Positions 53,034-62,284 of a stretch of DNA of 64,000 nt are shown here, piece after piece (the first letter of the stretch is position 1; the number at the start of each line of letters is the position of its first letter). The notes below the pieces were generated by a model. That model worked only from the letters and a program-made list of their open reading frames with translations, was not told the DNA's origin and did no database searches. The translations under genes and the position numbers were made by a program. The stretch comes from CAXXOK01 sp963663285. GTDB taxonomy: Bacteria > Bacillota > Clostridia > Christensenellales > Aristaeellaceae. The stretch covers positions 1,736,001 through 1,800,000 of the forward strand of contig CAXXNI010000002.1 of the NCBI GenBank assembly GCA_963663285.2, given 5' to 3'.

Positions 53034-54284
53034 TCACAGGGAGCTGTTGGTCGTCAGCAGGTAAACAATATAATATACACCGGATGCCAAGTGCCACAAC
53101 AGCAAAGCGCTGCCAGCACTCAGTTTCAACACCTCGGCTCGCGGTTTGTCTTCCAAATAGGGCTGTCCGGCCGCAGCTGCTTTCCTCCTCCTGCACCACA
53201 ACGCCAGCTTCTTCATAAACACCGGCAGGGTGACCGCCCACAGCATCAACGACGATCCCATCATTGCCCAGCCGAAATTACCATCCGCAGCACGCCGTCC
53301 CGTCTCGCTAAGCAGCAGCATTTCCAGTATGCTGACCACATCCATCAGCAGCGTTAATTGGTACAGCGGTTTTTTCCAAGCTTCGCGCGTCATGCACGTA
53401 GCCAGCACGAAGATCGGGAAGGCGCGCGTCAATACAACCTGCACGGTCACGTCCCCAACCTTTTGCCAGTTAAGCGTAACCGCCGCCCCCACATCCGGCG
53501 CAATGGTGAAGTAATATAGGTATTGCAGGCCCATCAGCAAAGCCGACGGCAGCACCGCCAGTATCATACGCAGGAAAAACGGGCTGTTCTTGGGGTTACG
53601 AATCCATAAAACGAGGAAATACAAGCAGGCTGCCGGTAAAAAAGCTTGCATGAACGTGGGTTTTGCCAGCAGGCTCACGCCCAGCAAAACCGCAAGCACC
53701 GCCGCCTCGCGCCAGGTAATATTAGCCTTAGCGCCTTGCAGCGCCTGCCGTTCCCGCAGGACGGTTACCTTGTCGCTTACCAGCGGTACAATCAGCAGCA
53801 TCGTCACCAATACGGCTATCTGCGTCGGGCTGTGCCAGGTGTTTGGTGATCCCGCTCCCAGGTAGACCGTTGGGTTCAGCCACGGAATCAAAATGGCCGA
53901 TACCAGGCTGAGCATTAACCCGCAGAGTGCCGCCATCCAGCCCCGGCGGCCAATCAACCGCGCGGAAAGCTCAATCAACAGCCATGTTTCTGCCGCTTTC
54001 CAAATCGCGGTTACCGCGGCTGCACTTACGTTCAGCGAAAGTCCGGTCAACATCAACGCTGAAACCAGCATATGCCACAGCGGATGCGCCGCGTGGTGCA
54101 CGAAGGATTTTAAGTTTGTAAACTTACCCTCGGAAGCCCACGCCGCGTGAATACTGATGTCGCTGGACGGTCTTTGCACCAGCGCATAAAACACCGTATA
54201 AGCAAGCACCAGCATCAATGCCGCTGCCAGCCATTTTATCCAATCACTCCGTTTTGCCATGTCTTGCTCCATTCTTACAAGCAT
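53034..54284 (-). CDS. Polytopic membrane protein, possible GT-C glycosyltransferase
   Basis: A 416-residue membrane protein with about ten hydrophobic segments and no firmly recognised family. A short outer loop after the first segment (RPSSDISIHAAWASEG) has an Asp-containing stretch that resembles the first loop of GT-C enzymes, which use lipid-linked sugars. The start may be ATG 54284 or ATG 54260; the second has GGAGC close upstream. It lies 11 bases after a second large membrane protein on the same strand, and the two probably work together in polysaccharide or lipid-linked sugar handling. This is inference from topology and pairing. Confidence 0.55.
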   Translation of the reverse strand: MLVRMEQDMAKRSDWIKWLAAALMLVLAYTVFYALVQRPSSDISIHAAWASEGKFTNLKSFVHHAAHPLWHMLVSALMLTGLSLNVSAAAVTAIWKAAETWLLIELSARLIGRRGWMAALCGLMLSLVSAILIPWLNPTVYLGAGSPNTWHSPTQIAVLVTMLLIVPLVSDKVTVLRERQALQGAKANITWREAAVLAVLLGVSLLAKPTFMQAFLPAACLYFLVLWIRNPKNSPFFLRMILAVLPSALLMGLQYLYYFTIAPDVGAAVTLNWQKVGDVTVQVVLTRAFPIFVLATCMTREAWKKPLYQLTLLMDVVSILEMLLLSETGRRAADGNFGWAMMGSSLMLWAVTLPVFMKKLALWCRRRKAAAAGQPYLEDKPRAEVLKLSAGSALLLWHLASGVYYIVYLLTTNSSL

Positions 54285-54295
54285 CCCAACCGGGA

Positions 54296-55843
54296 TTAAT
54301 AATCGGCAATCCGCCGGTATACGCTGCCACTATCGTTTTTGAGTACCAATTCATACCCTTCCAGCGGTATCTTCAGGTGGTCGGTCAATATCCAGCGGCT
54401 TTTGCCAACCGTATTCTCCGTAAGCCAGCCGGTTTGCAGCCCGATACCGGGTTCCAAAAGCGCGACGGTTTCCAGCGTAAATAAGTCGGTACGCACGGAA
54501 TTTGCATACGGGTTCTCCGCATCCGCATCATAGGTAACCGCCTGGCATAACGCCTGTGTATCCTGCGTGAAGGGTTTGGCAGCGTACCGGTTCTCATCCC
54601 CGTAAGCGCCTACGGGCGCGCCGGAGAATAGTATCACCAGCGCCGCAACGCACCCGGTCAGATACACAAGCGGGATCAGTTTGCGGCCGCGAACCAGATA
54701 AGCTGTTACCACCAGCCATAAAAATGGCGCCAACGTGCGGTAATCGCTCCAGTCGTTGGTTTCATACGCGCAAATTACAATGGCGAAGGGTAGAAACAGC
54801 GTTATAAACATGAGCAGTGAAAAACCATTGATGCCCAGCCTAATACGGGGCCTGCCGTGCTTTTGCGACCCGCGGATGAAAGACCCAAGCAGCGTCAATA
54901 CTCCCACGCCGCAGTATAGCCAGCGCTGTACCGCTTCCATGCGGTTCCCCGGCTGATTGATAAAATAATCCAACACATTGGCCTTGGCATGGCTTAAAAA
55001 CATTTTAATCCCCAGACCAACGGTATCGGCCCGGAGGAAATTATACAAAAACCCACTCGTAAACGGGCTGGCATACAACACCGTGATGTAATACACAAAC
55101 AGCGAAAATAAAAGCGCCATTAAAAACCCGAGCAGCATTTTACCGGACCATACGCCGTCGCTTGCAACCACCACCAGCGGGATGAACAATCCAAGGTAAG
55201 TAATACGGTACGCACAGCACAGCAGCACCGTAACGCCTGCCAGTACCAGCCACAGGAGCCCGGCCGTTACAGGCGGCAGTTCCGTTTTCTTTTTAGTTGC
55301 GGCTCTGCGTACGCGGTACAGCCGCGTAATAAAAGCAAGGTAGAAAAGCAACAAACCGTAGTTTGCCAACTCTGTCATGGAGGTTGTGCAGTATAAAACC
55401 ACCGGGCTGTATACCATCAACACCGCCGCCATGCTCAGCGCCACGCCGCCCTTTGGGCGGTTGAGCAGGCAAAACACCAGCGCACCGGCCGAAATCCACA
55501 ACGCATTGCAAAGTACAATACTGTTAAAGTTCCAGCCAAAGAGCATTGCATAGCCGCCATATAAAAGCAGCGGAGTCACCCCGTGAACGCTCAGCGAGCC
55601 TAAAAGCGGCGCCTGCTCCCCTACGCCGGAATAGCCCGCCGCGCCGCCTGTATGCATCCAGCTGTACACACTGCGCCAGTAATCCAGCTCGTCGGTCCAA
55701 ACCGGGTTGCTAAAAAGCGCATTCTGCCCTACCAGCAGCGAAACCACCGCAAGCAGCACAAACGGCGAAAGCACAAGCAGCGCCCACGCGGCTATAGTCA
55801 GCCAACCGGCTTTTCTCTTTTGATCCAGCAACGAAGCGTTCAT
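54296..55843 (-). CDS. Polytopic membrane protein, possible GT-C glycosyltransferase (first of pair)
   Basis: A membrane protein of 515 residues with about eleven hydrophobic segments, then a soluble C-terminal part (about 425-515). The start at 55843 has AGAGGG upstream; the frame back to 55942 is not supported. The first outer loop (NPVWTDELDYWRSVYSWMHTG) contains the Asp-Glu pair expected in GT-C family enzymes such as PMT and ArnT relatives, which is the main reason for the call. The C-terminal part (AVTYDADAENPYANSVRTD) has the alpha/beta look of a periplasmic-type domain. No closer family was recognised. Confidence 0.6.
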   Translation of the reverse strand: MNASLLDQKRKAGWLTIAAWALLVLSPFVLLAVVSLLVGQNALFSNPVWTDELDYWRSVYSWMHTGGAAGYSGVGEQAPLLGSLSVHGVTPLLLYGGYAMLFGWNFNSIVLCNALWISAGALVFCLLNRPKGGVALSMAAVLMVYSPVVLYCTTSMTELANYGLLLFYLAFITRLYRVRRAATKKKTELPPVTAGLLWLVLAGVTVLLCCAYRITYLGLFIPLVVVASDGVWSGKMLLGFLMALLFSLFVYYITVLYASPFTSGFLYNFLRADTVGLGIKMFLSHAKANVLDYFINQPGNRMEAVQRWLYCGVGVLTLLGSFIRGSQKHGRPRIRLGINGFSLLMFITLFLPFAIVICAYETNDWSDYRTLAPFLWLVVTAYLVRGRKLIPLVYLTGCVAALVILFSGAPVGAYGDENRYAAKPFTQDTQALCQAVTYDADAENPYANSVRTDLFTLETVALLEPGIGLQTGWLTENTVGKSRWILTDHLKIPLEGYELVLKNDSGSVYRRIADY

Positions 55844-55987
55844 AGCTCTGCCCTCTTCACATTCAAAAACGTTTCCATCGGCACGCATGGCATGCCCGGT
55901 TACAAACCGTAATAGTATACCATGCGCTAATGTCCGCGGCAAGGGCGGCGCGCCGCGGGCGGTTTGGCATGCAAGTTCACTTGACGC

Positions 55988-56017
55988 TTGATGGACCTTT
56001 TCAAAATATGCTATACT
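55988..56017 (+). promoter_or_regulatory. Promoter of the topoisomerase genes
   Basis: TTGATG (55988-55993), 18-base spacer, TATACT (56012-56017). A TTGACG lies further up at 55981 but is badly spaced. Confidence 0.6.
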
Positions 56018-56057
56018 TTGCTGTCGGTCGTTTAGACCTGAAAAAGGAGAGATTCGT

Positions 56058-58116
56058 TTGACCTACGGCGCACAAAACATACAAGTGCTGGAAGGGCTGG
56101 ACGCGGTGCGCATGCGTCCGGGCATGTATATCGGTTCCACCGGCTCGCGCGGGCTGCACCACATGCTCTGGGAAATTGTGGATAATGCCGTGGACGAGGC
56201 CATGGGCGGCTTTGCCCAGCATATTGAGGTAACGCTGCATAAGGATGGTTCCGCCAGCGTATTTGACGATGGCCGCGGCGTACCGGTAGATAATCACCCG
56301 ACGCTGAAAGTATCCGGTGTAGAGGTAATTTACACCAAGCTGCACGCGGGCGGCAAGTTCAACAATGACAATTACAGTTACTCCGGCGGTTTGCACGGCG
56401 TAGGCGCCAGTGTTGTCAACGCGCTTTCCTCCTGGCTGACGGTGGATGTATACGGGAGTTTCGCCACTACCGCATGCGGTTTGAAAGCACGTTTGACCCG
56501 GCGCTGAAAAAAGTCGTCGCCGGCCGCCCTGTAACCCCGCTGGAAACCGTAAGCAACACGCGTAAACGCGGCACGCTGGTACGCTTTATGCCGGATGAGC
56601 GCGTTTTTGAAACTACGGTGTTCAATGGCGAAGCCGTCGCGCGCCGCCTGCGGGAGCTGGCTTACCTTAACCGGGGCGTAAGCATTACCTTTACGGATGA
56701 GCGCGCCAGTGCGCCTGCCGAAGCGGTACGTGACGCCGCGGATGAGGACGAGACGGACGAGGACGAGGTGCAGACCGCCGAAACCGCAACAGAAACCCAT
56801 GCCGGCACACAAACCTTTTGTTTTGAAGGCGGCATCGCCGATTATGTGCGTTACCTCAATGCCGATAAAACCCTGTTGTTTGAGGAGCCCATCTATCTGG
56901 AAGGCGGAAAGGACGATATTCTCTTCCGCGTCGCCATCCAATACACGGACAGCTATACGGAAAATGTATTTTCCTATGTAAACAATATCCCCACCAGCGA
57001 AGGCGGCACGCATGAAACCGGCTTTCGCGCCGCGTTTACCAAAGTAATGAACGATTTTGCCCGCCGATTGGGCATATTGAAAGATAAGGACAATAACCTT
57101 TCGGGCGATGATTACCGCGAGGGCATGACCGCCGTTATGCTGTCCATGGTGAAAAACCCGCAGTTTGAGGGCCAAACCAAGGGCAAGCTGGGCAATACCG
57201 AAGTGCGGCCTGCCGTGGAAGCTATTTTAACCCAACAGCTGACCGCTTATTTCGAGGATTTGAAACATCAGGAATTGGCGCAGCAGCTGATTGAAAAAGC
57301 CGTCCGTGCCGCACATGTGCGTGAAGCCGCCCGCAAAGCGCGGGATGTGGCGCGCACCAAATCCGCACTGGAAGCCGCGCCGCTGGTTGGCAAACTATCC
57401 AGCTGCACCGGGCGCAAAGCGGAGCAAAACGAGCTGTTCATCGTTGAGGGCGACAGCGCAGGCGGCAGCGCCAAGCAGGGGCGCGACCGCGGCGGTTTCA
57501 GGCTATTCTGCCGCTGCGCGGTAAACCCTTAAATGCCGAAAAGAAGCGGCTGGATCAGGTGCTGTCCAACGAGGAATTCCGCTCCGTTATCACAGCGCTG
57601 GGCACAAATATCGACGAGAGCTTCAGCCTCAAGGGGCTTAAATACAACAAGGTTATCATTTTAAGCGACGCCGATCAGGATGGGGCGCACATCCGCGCGA
57701 TTCTTCTCACGTTCTTCTACCGCTACATGCGCGAGCTGATTACCGAGGGGCATGTATACATCGGCATGCCGCCGCTGTACCGTGTGGCGCGCGGCGCAAA
57801 AATACAGTATGCGTACGACGATGCGGAGTTGAAAACCCTTACCAAAGGCTCTAAGAATTACACTATCCAGCGCTATAAAGGGCTTGGCGAGATGAATCCG
57901 GAACAGCTTTGGTCCACCACCATGGACCCGGCCTGCCGCAAGCTGCTGCAGGTCACCATCGAGGATGCGGCGCAGGTGGAAAAGCGCGTTACCGTCCTGA
58001 TGGGCGACAAGGTGGAACCGCGGCGCGAGTACATCAGCCAATACGCCAACTTCAACCGCGCCGACAGCTTTACCGAGCTGAGCGAAACCCTGAAAGCGAG
58101 GGACGATCGTGCCTGA
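56058..58116 (+). pseudogene. Type IIA topoisomerase B subunit (GyrB/ParE-like) with two frameshifts
   Basis: Encodes a GyrB/ParE-type ATPase subunit of about 685 residues if repaired. Three consecutive frames carry it: 56058-about 56453 (ATPase domain: EIVDNAVDEAM, DDGRGVPVD, GGLHGVGASVVNALS), about 56465-57508 (transducer through VEGDSAGGSAKQGRDR), and about 57510-58116 (Toprim and C-terminal end, with ILPLRGKPLNAEKKRLDQ, DADQDGAHI and YKGLGEMNPEQLW). The first shift fits loss of one C at about 56453, where VDVY would continue as REFRHYRMRFE. The second fits loss of one base or gain of two at about 57500. An acidic insert (DEDETDEDE) lies near 56755. The intact A-subunit gene follows with an 8-base overlap. 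Sequencing error is a real possibility. Confidence 0.85.
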
Positions 58117-60583
58117 TCAGATAACGCCGGAAATCATCCAAATGCCCATGGAAGAGGTTATGCACAACAGCATGATCCCTTATGCCGAACATATTATTAT
58201 GGAACGCGCCATCCCCCGCGTGGAGGACGGGCTGAAACCCGTGCAGCGACGCATTCTGTACACGATGATGGAACTGAATTTGCAACCCGAAAATCCGCAC
58301 CGCAAATGTGCGCGCATTGTGGGCGACTGCCTTGGTAAATACCACCCGCACGGCGACAGCAGTGTGTACGATGCGCTGGTACGTATGGCACAGGATTTTT
58401 CCATGCGCGGCCAGCTGGTGGACGGTCATGGCAACTTCGGCTCCATCGATGGCGATTCCGCTGCCGCCATGCGTTATACCGAGGCGCGTATGGCGCCCCT
58501 GGCTACCCAAATGCTGCGCGATATTGATAAAGATACCGTTGCTTTCCGCCTGAATTTTGACGATACGCTCAAAGAGCCGGATATGCTGCCCGCGCGTTTC
58601 CCCAACCTGCTGGTCAACGGCGCCAGCGGCATCGCTATTGGCCTTGCGACCAACATTCCACCTCACAACCTGCGGGAATGCGTTAATGCTGTGATCGCGC
58701 AGATCGATAACCCGGACATTACGACCGAAGAGCTGATGGAAATCCTCCCCGCGCCGGATTTTCCCACGGGCGGGGTGCTGCTGGATACGGAAGAAATTAA
58801 AAACGCCTACACGACAGGACGAGGCAAGCTGACTCTCCGCGCCCGCACCCACATTGAAAACGGTTCTGCAGGGCGGAAATTGATCGTGATTACTGAAGTC
58901 CCCTATCAGGTCAACAAAGCCGCCATGCTGGAGAAAATACTCAAGCTCAGCGAAGAAAAAAAGGCGGCGCTTGGCGGTATTTACGACATCCGTGACGAAA
59001 GCGACCGCACCGGTATGCGCGCAGTGGTGGAAGTACGTAAGGACGCGGATGTCGACACCGTGCTTGGATATCTGTTTAAGTACAGCGATTTGCAAGTCAC
59101 CTTCGGCGTCAATATGGTCGCCATTGCCGATGGCAAGCCCCGGCTGATGAGCCTGCGCCGCGTGCTTCGCTATTACAGCAAGCACCAGCGCAACGTCGTG
59201 TACGCACGCACCCAGTATGAACTGGATAAAGCCAAAGCCCGGGCGCACATTTTAGCCGGCTTGATGATCGCGGTAGACAATCTGGACGCGATTATTATGT
59301 TGATCCGGCAAAGCAAAACCCCCAAAGAAGCGAAAGCTGGGCTGATCGAAAACTTCGGTCTGGACGATATACAGGCGCAAGCCGTATTGGATCTGCGTCT
59401 GCAGCGCCTGACGGGTTTGGAAATTGAAACTCTGCGAAAAGAGTACGCCGAATTGCTGAAAACCATCGAGAAGCTGGAGGCGATTCTGGCCGACCCCAAA
59501 AAGTTGATGAAGGTCGTTAAAAACGAGCTGCTCGAAGTTGCCCAGAAATACGGCGATGACCGGCGTACGACCATCGAGCATCCCAACAACGTTGTGGAGG
59601 CCGTGTCCATTTCTCAGGAGCACATAGCGGAAATTGCCGCCGTCACCTTTACCCGCGCGGGCTACCTGCGGCGGATGTACCCGAAGTTTTACCAAAAGCT
59701 TCCGCCCGTGAACGCTGAAAACAACAATTGGGACGATTTGCCCCTGTGGCAATTTGATACCGATACCGACCGCACCCTCTACCTGTTCACCAATCTGGGC
59801 AACTGTTACCAGCTTGGCGTAGAGGCGCTTCCAGAAAGCAACAAGCCCGCGCAGCGCGGGTCGCTGCTCACCGGCGTTATCTCCGGTATCGAGCCGGAGG
59901 AAGCACCGGTACAAATGTTGTGCCATACCTCCGAAGAGCTGTCCGCTCTGCCCGATCTGCTGTTTATTACCCGGCAGGGGCAATTGAAGCGCACCCCAGC
60001 CAAGGAATATGACGTTCGCAGGCAAAAATTTGCCGCCGTCAACCTGCGCGCAGGCGATAGTCTGCTTACGGTTTTGCCCATCGATACCGCGCTGGACATG
60101 CTGCTGCTGACCAAGCACGGTATGAGTATCCGCATCCATACGGATAAAATATCTGTCATGGGGCGCACCACCGCAGGTGTACGCGGCATTATGCTGGAGG
60201 ATGGCGATGAAGTGATTTACGCCTCGCAGTTCCAGCCCAGCGACCAATTACTGCTGGTAAGTGAACGCGGCTATGCTAAACGAATCCTGTATATGGATTT
60301 TGAGCCGCAAGCCCGCGGCGGTAAGGGCGTAAAAGCCTTCTATTTTAATAAATCCGGTTCCAACGGCACCTACATCGCCGGGGCGCAGACGCTGGGCGCC
60401 GAACCGGGCGATGTGCTGATTACCCAAAAGCGCAGCGCACCAACCGTGCTGCCTACGAGCGAAGTACGACCGCAAGGCAAGCAGGACAAAGGCAAAGCCT
60501 GCGTAATGGCGATACTGGATGACGTAGTAACAGGCATAACGCCGCTGCCCGGTGAACCGGCAGAAGTGCCGGAAGAATCGTAA
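58109..60583 (+). CDS. Type IIA topoisomerase A subunit (GyrA/ParC-like)
   Basis: DNA-cleaving subunit of gyrase or topoisomerase IV, 824 residues. The catalytic tyrosine is Tyr123 in AMRYTEARM. The quinolone-determining region reads HPHGDSSVYDALVRMAQ with Ser84 and Asp88, the susceptible state by E. coli GyrA numbering. A GyrA-box-like QARGGKG appears only near residue 734, late in the C-terminal beta-pinwheel, whereas canonical gyrase has it at the pinwheel's start. This makes gyrase against topoisomerase IV uncertain. Its start overlaps the broken B-subunit gene by 8 bases, so it was coupled to it. Confidence 0.92.
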   Translation: MPDQITPEIIQMPMEEVMHNSMIPYAEHIIMERAIPRVEDGLKPVQRRILYTMMELNLQPENPHRKCARIVGDCLGKYHPHGDSSVYDALVRMAQDFSMRGQLVDGHGNFGSIDGDSAAAMRYTEARMAPLATQMLRDIDKDTVAFRLNFDDTLKEPDMLPARFPNLLVNGASGIAIGLATNIPPHNLRECVNAVIAQIDNPDITTEELMEILPAPDFPTGGVLLDTEEIKNAYTTGRGKLTLRARTHIENGSAGRKLIVITEVPYQVNKAAMLEKILKLSEEKKAALGGIYDIRDESDRTGMRAVVEVRKDADVDTVLGYLFKYSDLQVTFGVNMVAIADGKPRLMSLRRVLRYYSKHQRNVVYARTQYELDKAKARAHILAGLMIAVDNLDAIIMLIRQSKTPKEAKAGLIENFGLDDIQAQAVLDLRLQRLTGLEIETLRKEYAELLKTIEKLEAILADPKKLMKVVKNELLEVAQKYGDDRRTTIEHPNNVVEAVSISQEHIAEIAAVTFTRAGYLRRMYPKFYQKLPPVNAENNNWDDLPLWQFDTDTDRTLYLFTNLGNCYQLGVEALPESNKPAQRGSLLTGVISGIEPEEAPVQMLCHTSEELSALPDLLFITRQGQLKRTPAKEYDVRRQKFAAVNLRAGDSLLTVLPIDTALDMLLLTKHGMSIRIHTDKISVMGRTTAGVRGIMLEDGDEVIYASQFQPSDQLLLVSERGYAKRILYMDFEPQARGGKGVKAFYFNKSGSNGTYIAGAQTLGAEPGDVLITQKRSAPTVLPTSEVRPQGKQDKGKACVMAILDDVVTGITPLPGEPAEVPEES

Positions 60584-60606
60584 GCCTAAGAGCATACCAA
60601 CCAATA

Positions 60607-60653
60607 AAACAGCAACCGTTTCAGCGCGATGCACGGAGCGGTTGCTGTTTCAA
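60607..60653 (+). terminator. Probable terminator after the topoisomerase genes
   Basis: AAACAGCAACCG (60607-60618) pairs with CGGTTGCTGTTT (60639-60650); the T-run is short. Confidence 0.65.
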
Positions 60654-60939
60654 TGTGTAGCAATATTGGTTTCCAATCAAAGCGGATGTGAATGCATGTG
60701 CTTTGGCGTTCAGGCATTGCACAAATCCAATCACGTCGATAACACAAGGTCGTGAATCTGTTGTTCCATGCCTGTATCCATGCAGTATGGTTTGCAGACA
60801 GTACAGATTTCTCACAATGTATTCCAAATCTATAGCGCTTCCTAGTTCCGGTGTATGATTTTGCTTTTATTGGCGGATGATAAACAAAGCATTCTATGCC
60901 ACCAATCCCGGTAACGCAATAAACGGCGCTGTTGAGCCT
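60654..60939. other. Intergenic stretch without a recognised gene
   Basis: Mixed-composition sequence between convergent genes. No coding region, hairpin or promoter could be supported. Confidence 0.5.
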
Positions 60940-61467
60940 TTACAGCGTAATCCAATAGCGTTCAAACGTATCGTTTTCTGCCGCAACAAAAACCGCGTTT
61001 TCCAGCACACCGCCGTTACCAAGAATTGTACGCCGGCTTCCCTCGTTGGCGGCTCTGCAGCTCACCATAACGCGGTTCAGGCCCCGTGCGCGGCACAACG
61101 GCAGGCAATCGGCCAGCATCCGTTTGGCATATCCTTTGCGGCGCTCCGATGGGCGCACCGAATAGCCAATATGTCCGCCAAACTCGGCAAGCCGGTCATT
61201 CAGGTAATGCCGGAAGTTGATCATACCGAGCACCTTGCCGTCCTCCTTGCGTACATACAGGTACTGTTCGGCGGTAACCAGCCCTTCCGGCAAGGTTTCC
61301 GTGCTTTCCATATCGCGGTTTTTTTGCAGCCATTCTTCAAAGCTTATCATGTTGCGCAGCGCTGCCATGCCGTCCATGGAGCTTCCGCTTGCCACCATTT
61401 CTTCGAGATAGGCAAGCACTTCCTGTTTGTAGCTTTCGTCGGGCTTTACCAATACGCACTGTTCCAT
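60940..61467 (-). CDS. GNAT-family N-acetyltransferase
   Basis: Acetyltransferase of 175 residues. The acetyl-CoA-binding region is HIGYSVRPSERRKGYAKRML (about 98-117). The C-terminal part CRAANEGSRRTILGNGGVLE is typical of the RimJ/RimL-like group that acts on small molecules or protein N termini. The N-terminal half (ASGSSMDGMAALR) is helical. AAGGACAGGGAG lies before the ATG. Likely monocistronic; the acceptor is unknown. Confidence 0.85.
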   Translation of the reverse strand: MEQCVLVKPDESYKQEVLAYLEEMVASGSSMDGMAALRNMISFEEWLQKNRDMESTETLPEGLVTAEQYLYVRKEDGKVLGMINFRHYLNDRLAEFGGHIGYSVRPSERRKGYAKRMLADCLPLCRARGLNRVMVSCRAANEGSRRTILGNGGVLENAVFVAAENDTFERYWITL

Positions 61468-61540
61468 CTCCCTGTCCTTTCCATCTGCGTGTGCCGCCGT
61501 ATGACAACGGTTTTTTAGAATTCCTGTATTTTATGGATAA

Positions 61541-61567
61541 TAAAAAACGGAAGGCAATCGCCTTCCG
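61541..61567 (-). terminator. Intrinsic terminator of rpsT
   Basis: CGGAAGGC (61548-61555) pairs with GCCTTCCG (61560-61567), followed on the minus strand by TTTTTT. Confidence 0.85.
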
Positions 61568-61592
61568 ACTTTTGGTTACTCTTTTGCGCCAG

Positions 61593-61856
61593 TTACTGCG
61601 CAGCTTTGAGCATCTGCTTGGCCATACGAGCCTTTTTCCGGTTCGCGGTCTTTTTGTTGATGATGCCTTTAGCGGCAGCCTTATCGATAGCGGAGGTGGT
61701 TACGCTGTACTGCGCAGCGGCATTCGCGGGATCAGCCGCAAGCTCCGCGTCAAACTTCTTGATCGCGCTTTTCACCTTGGTCTTCACGATGCGGTTGCGA
61801 AGGTTCTTCTTTTCGCTTACCTTTACGCGTTTCATGGCGGATTTGATATTCGGCAA
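61593..61856 (-). CDS. rpsT: 30S ribosomal protein S20 (TTG start)
   Basis: Small-subunit ribosomal protein, 87 residues, binding the 5' domain and helix 44 of 16S rRNA. The sequence starts PNIKSAMKRVKVSEKKN and is rich in Lys and Ala throughout, with the conserved GIINKKTANRKKARMAK. The start codon is TTG at 61856, with AGGAGG 9 bases upstream; E. coli rpsT also starts with TTG, where it takes part in autoregulation. It is a monocistronic unit with its own promoter and terminator. Confidence 0.96.
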   Translation of the reverse strand: MPNIKSAMKRVKVSEKKNLRNRIVKTKVKSAIKKFDAELAADPANAAAQYSVTTSAIDKAAAKGIINKKTANRKKARMAKQMLKAAQ

Positions 61857-61895
61857 CGTTGTTCACCTCCTTGATGTTCATAAATCGCAAGGTTG

Positions 61896-61924
61896 ATTGT
61901 ATCATGGACCGCACTAAAAAGCAA
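61896..61924 (-). promoter_or_regulatory. Promoter of rpsT
   Basis: On the minus strand TTGCTT (61924-61919), 17-base spacer, TACAAT (61901-61896), about 40 bases before the start codon. Confidence 0.75.
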
Positions 61925-61993
61925 GGATTTTTTATGATGTGGTTAAATATTCTAAAAGTACGGATTTTCGCGGTGAAAACCAAAAAACAGTTC

Positions 61994-62022
61994 TTGACAT
62001 CTCATAATCGATTGATTATACT
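61994..62022 (+). promoter_or_regulatory. Promoter of the leader peptide-exporter unit
   Basis: TTGACA (61994-61999), 17-base spacer, TATACT (62017-62022), nearly consensus; a transcript would begin about 62029 and carry the leader ORF. Confidence 0.85.
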
Positions 62023-62066
62023 TAGACACGACTTTTGTAATAAATATGAAAAGGGGGGTCCACAAA

Positions 62067-62195
62067 ATGAGTAAAATCGCTAAAGTGCGTGCATTGAATG
62101 CATTTACTTTGCCGTGCAACGGAATGATTCTGTCTGCAATTCAGTATGCAGTCTATCATTTTGTGTGGCCGTCTGTCTGTTTTTCTGTGTTTTAA
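62067..62195 (+). CDS. Short leader peptide (42 residues) before an ABC exporter
   Basis: A 42-codon open frame, ATG at 62067 and TAA at 62193-62195, with AAGGGGGG 8 bases upstream of the start, one of the strongest ribosome sites in the window. The peptide begins MSKIAKVRALNAFTL and has a hydrophobic, aromatic C-terminal half (AVYHFVWPSVCFSVF). It lies between a strong promoter and a strong terminator directly upstream of a multidrug-type ABC exporter. The arrangement matches BmrB, the leader that controls BmrCD in Bacillus by ribosome stalling. Function here is inferred from position; no family was recognised. Confidence 0.7.
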   Translation: MSKIAKVRALNAFTLPCNGMILSAIQYAVYHFVWPSVCFSVF

Positions 62196-62207
62196 CCTAA
62201 AACACAG
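62185..62207 (+). promoter_or_regulatory. Hairpin over the leader stop codon
   Basis: CTGTGTTTTA (62185-62194) pairs with TAAAACACAG (62198-62207) around a 3-base loop. It covers the leader's TAA, so a ribosome stalled or stopping there would prevent it forming. This is a typical anti-antiterminator position. Confidence 0.65.
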
Positions 62208-62223
62208 CATATCGCTTGACGAT

Positions 62224-62264
62224 AAAACAGGCTTTCGGTGCCGGCACCGAAAGCCTGTTTTTTT
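62224..62264 (+). terminator. Attenuator terminator before the ABC exporter
   Basis: AAAACAGGCTTTCGGTGCC (62224-62242) is fully complementary to the next 19 bases (62243-62261) and ends in seven T residues. An upstream CTGTTTT (62177-62183), inside the leader ORF, can pair with its first seven bases AAAACAG and could act as an antiterminator. Confidence 0.85.
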
Positions 62265-62284
62265 GTGATCTTCTGGAGGGTAAT

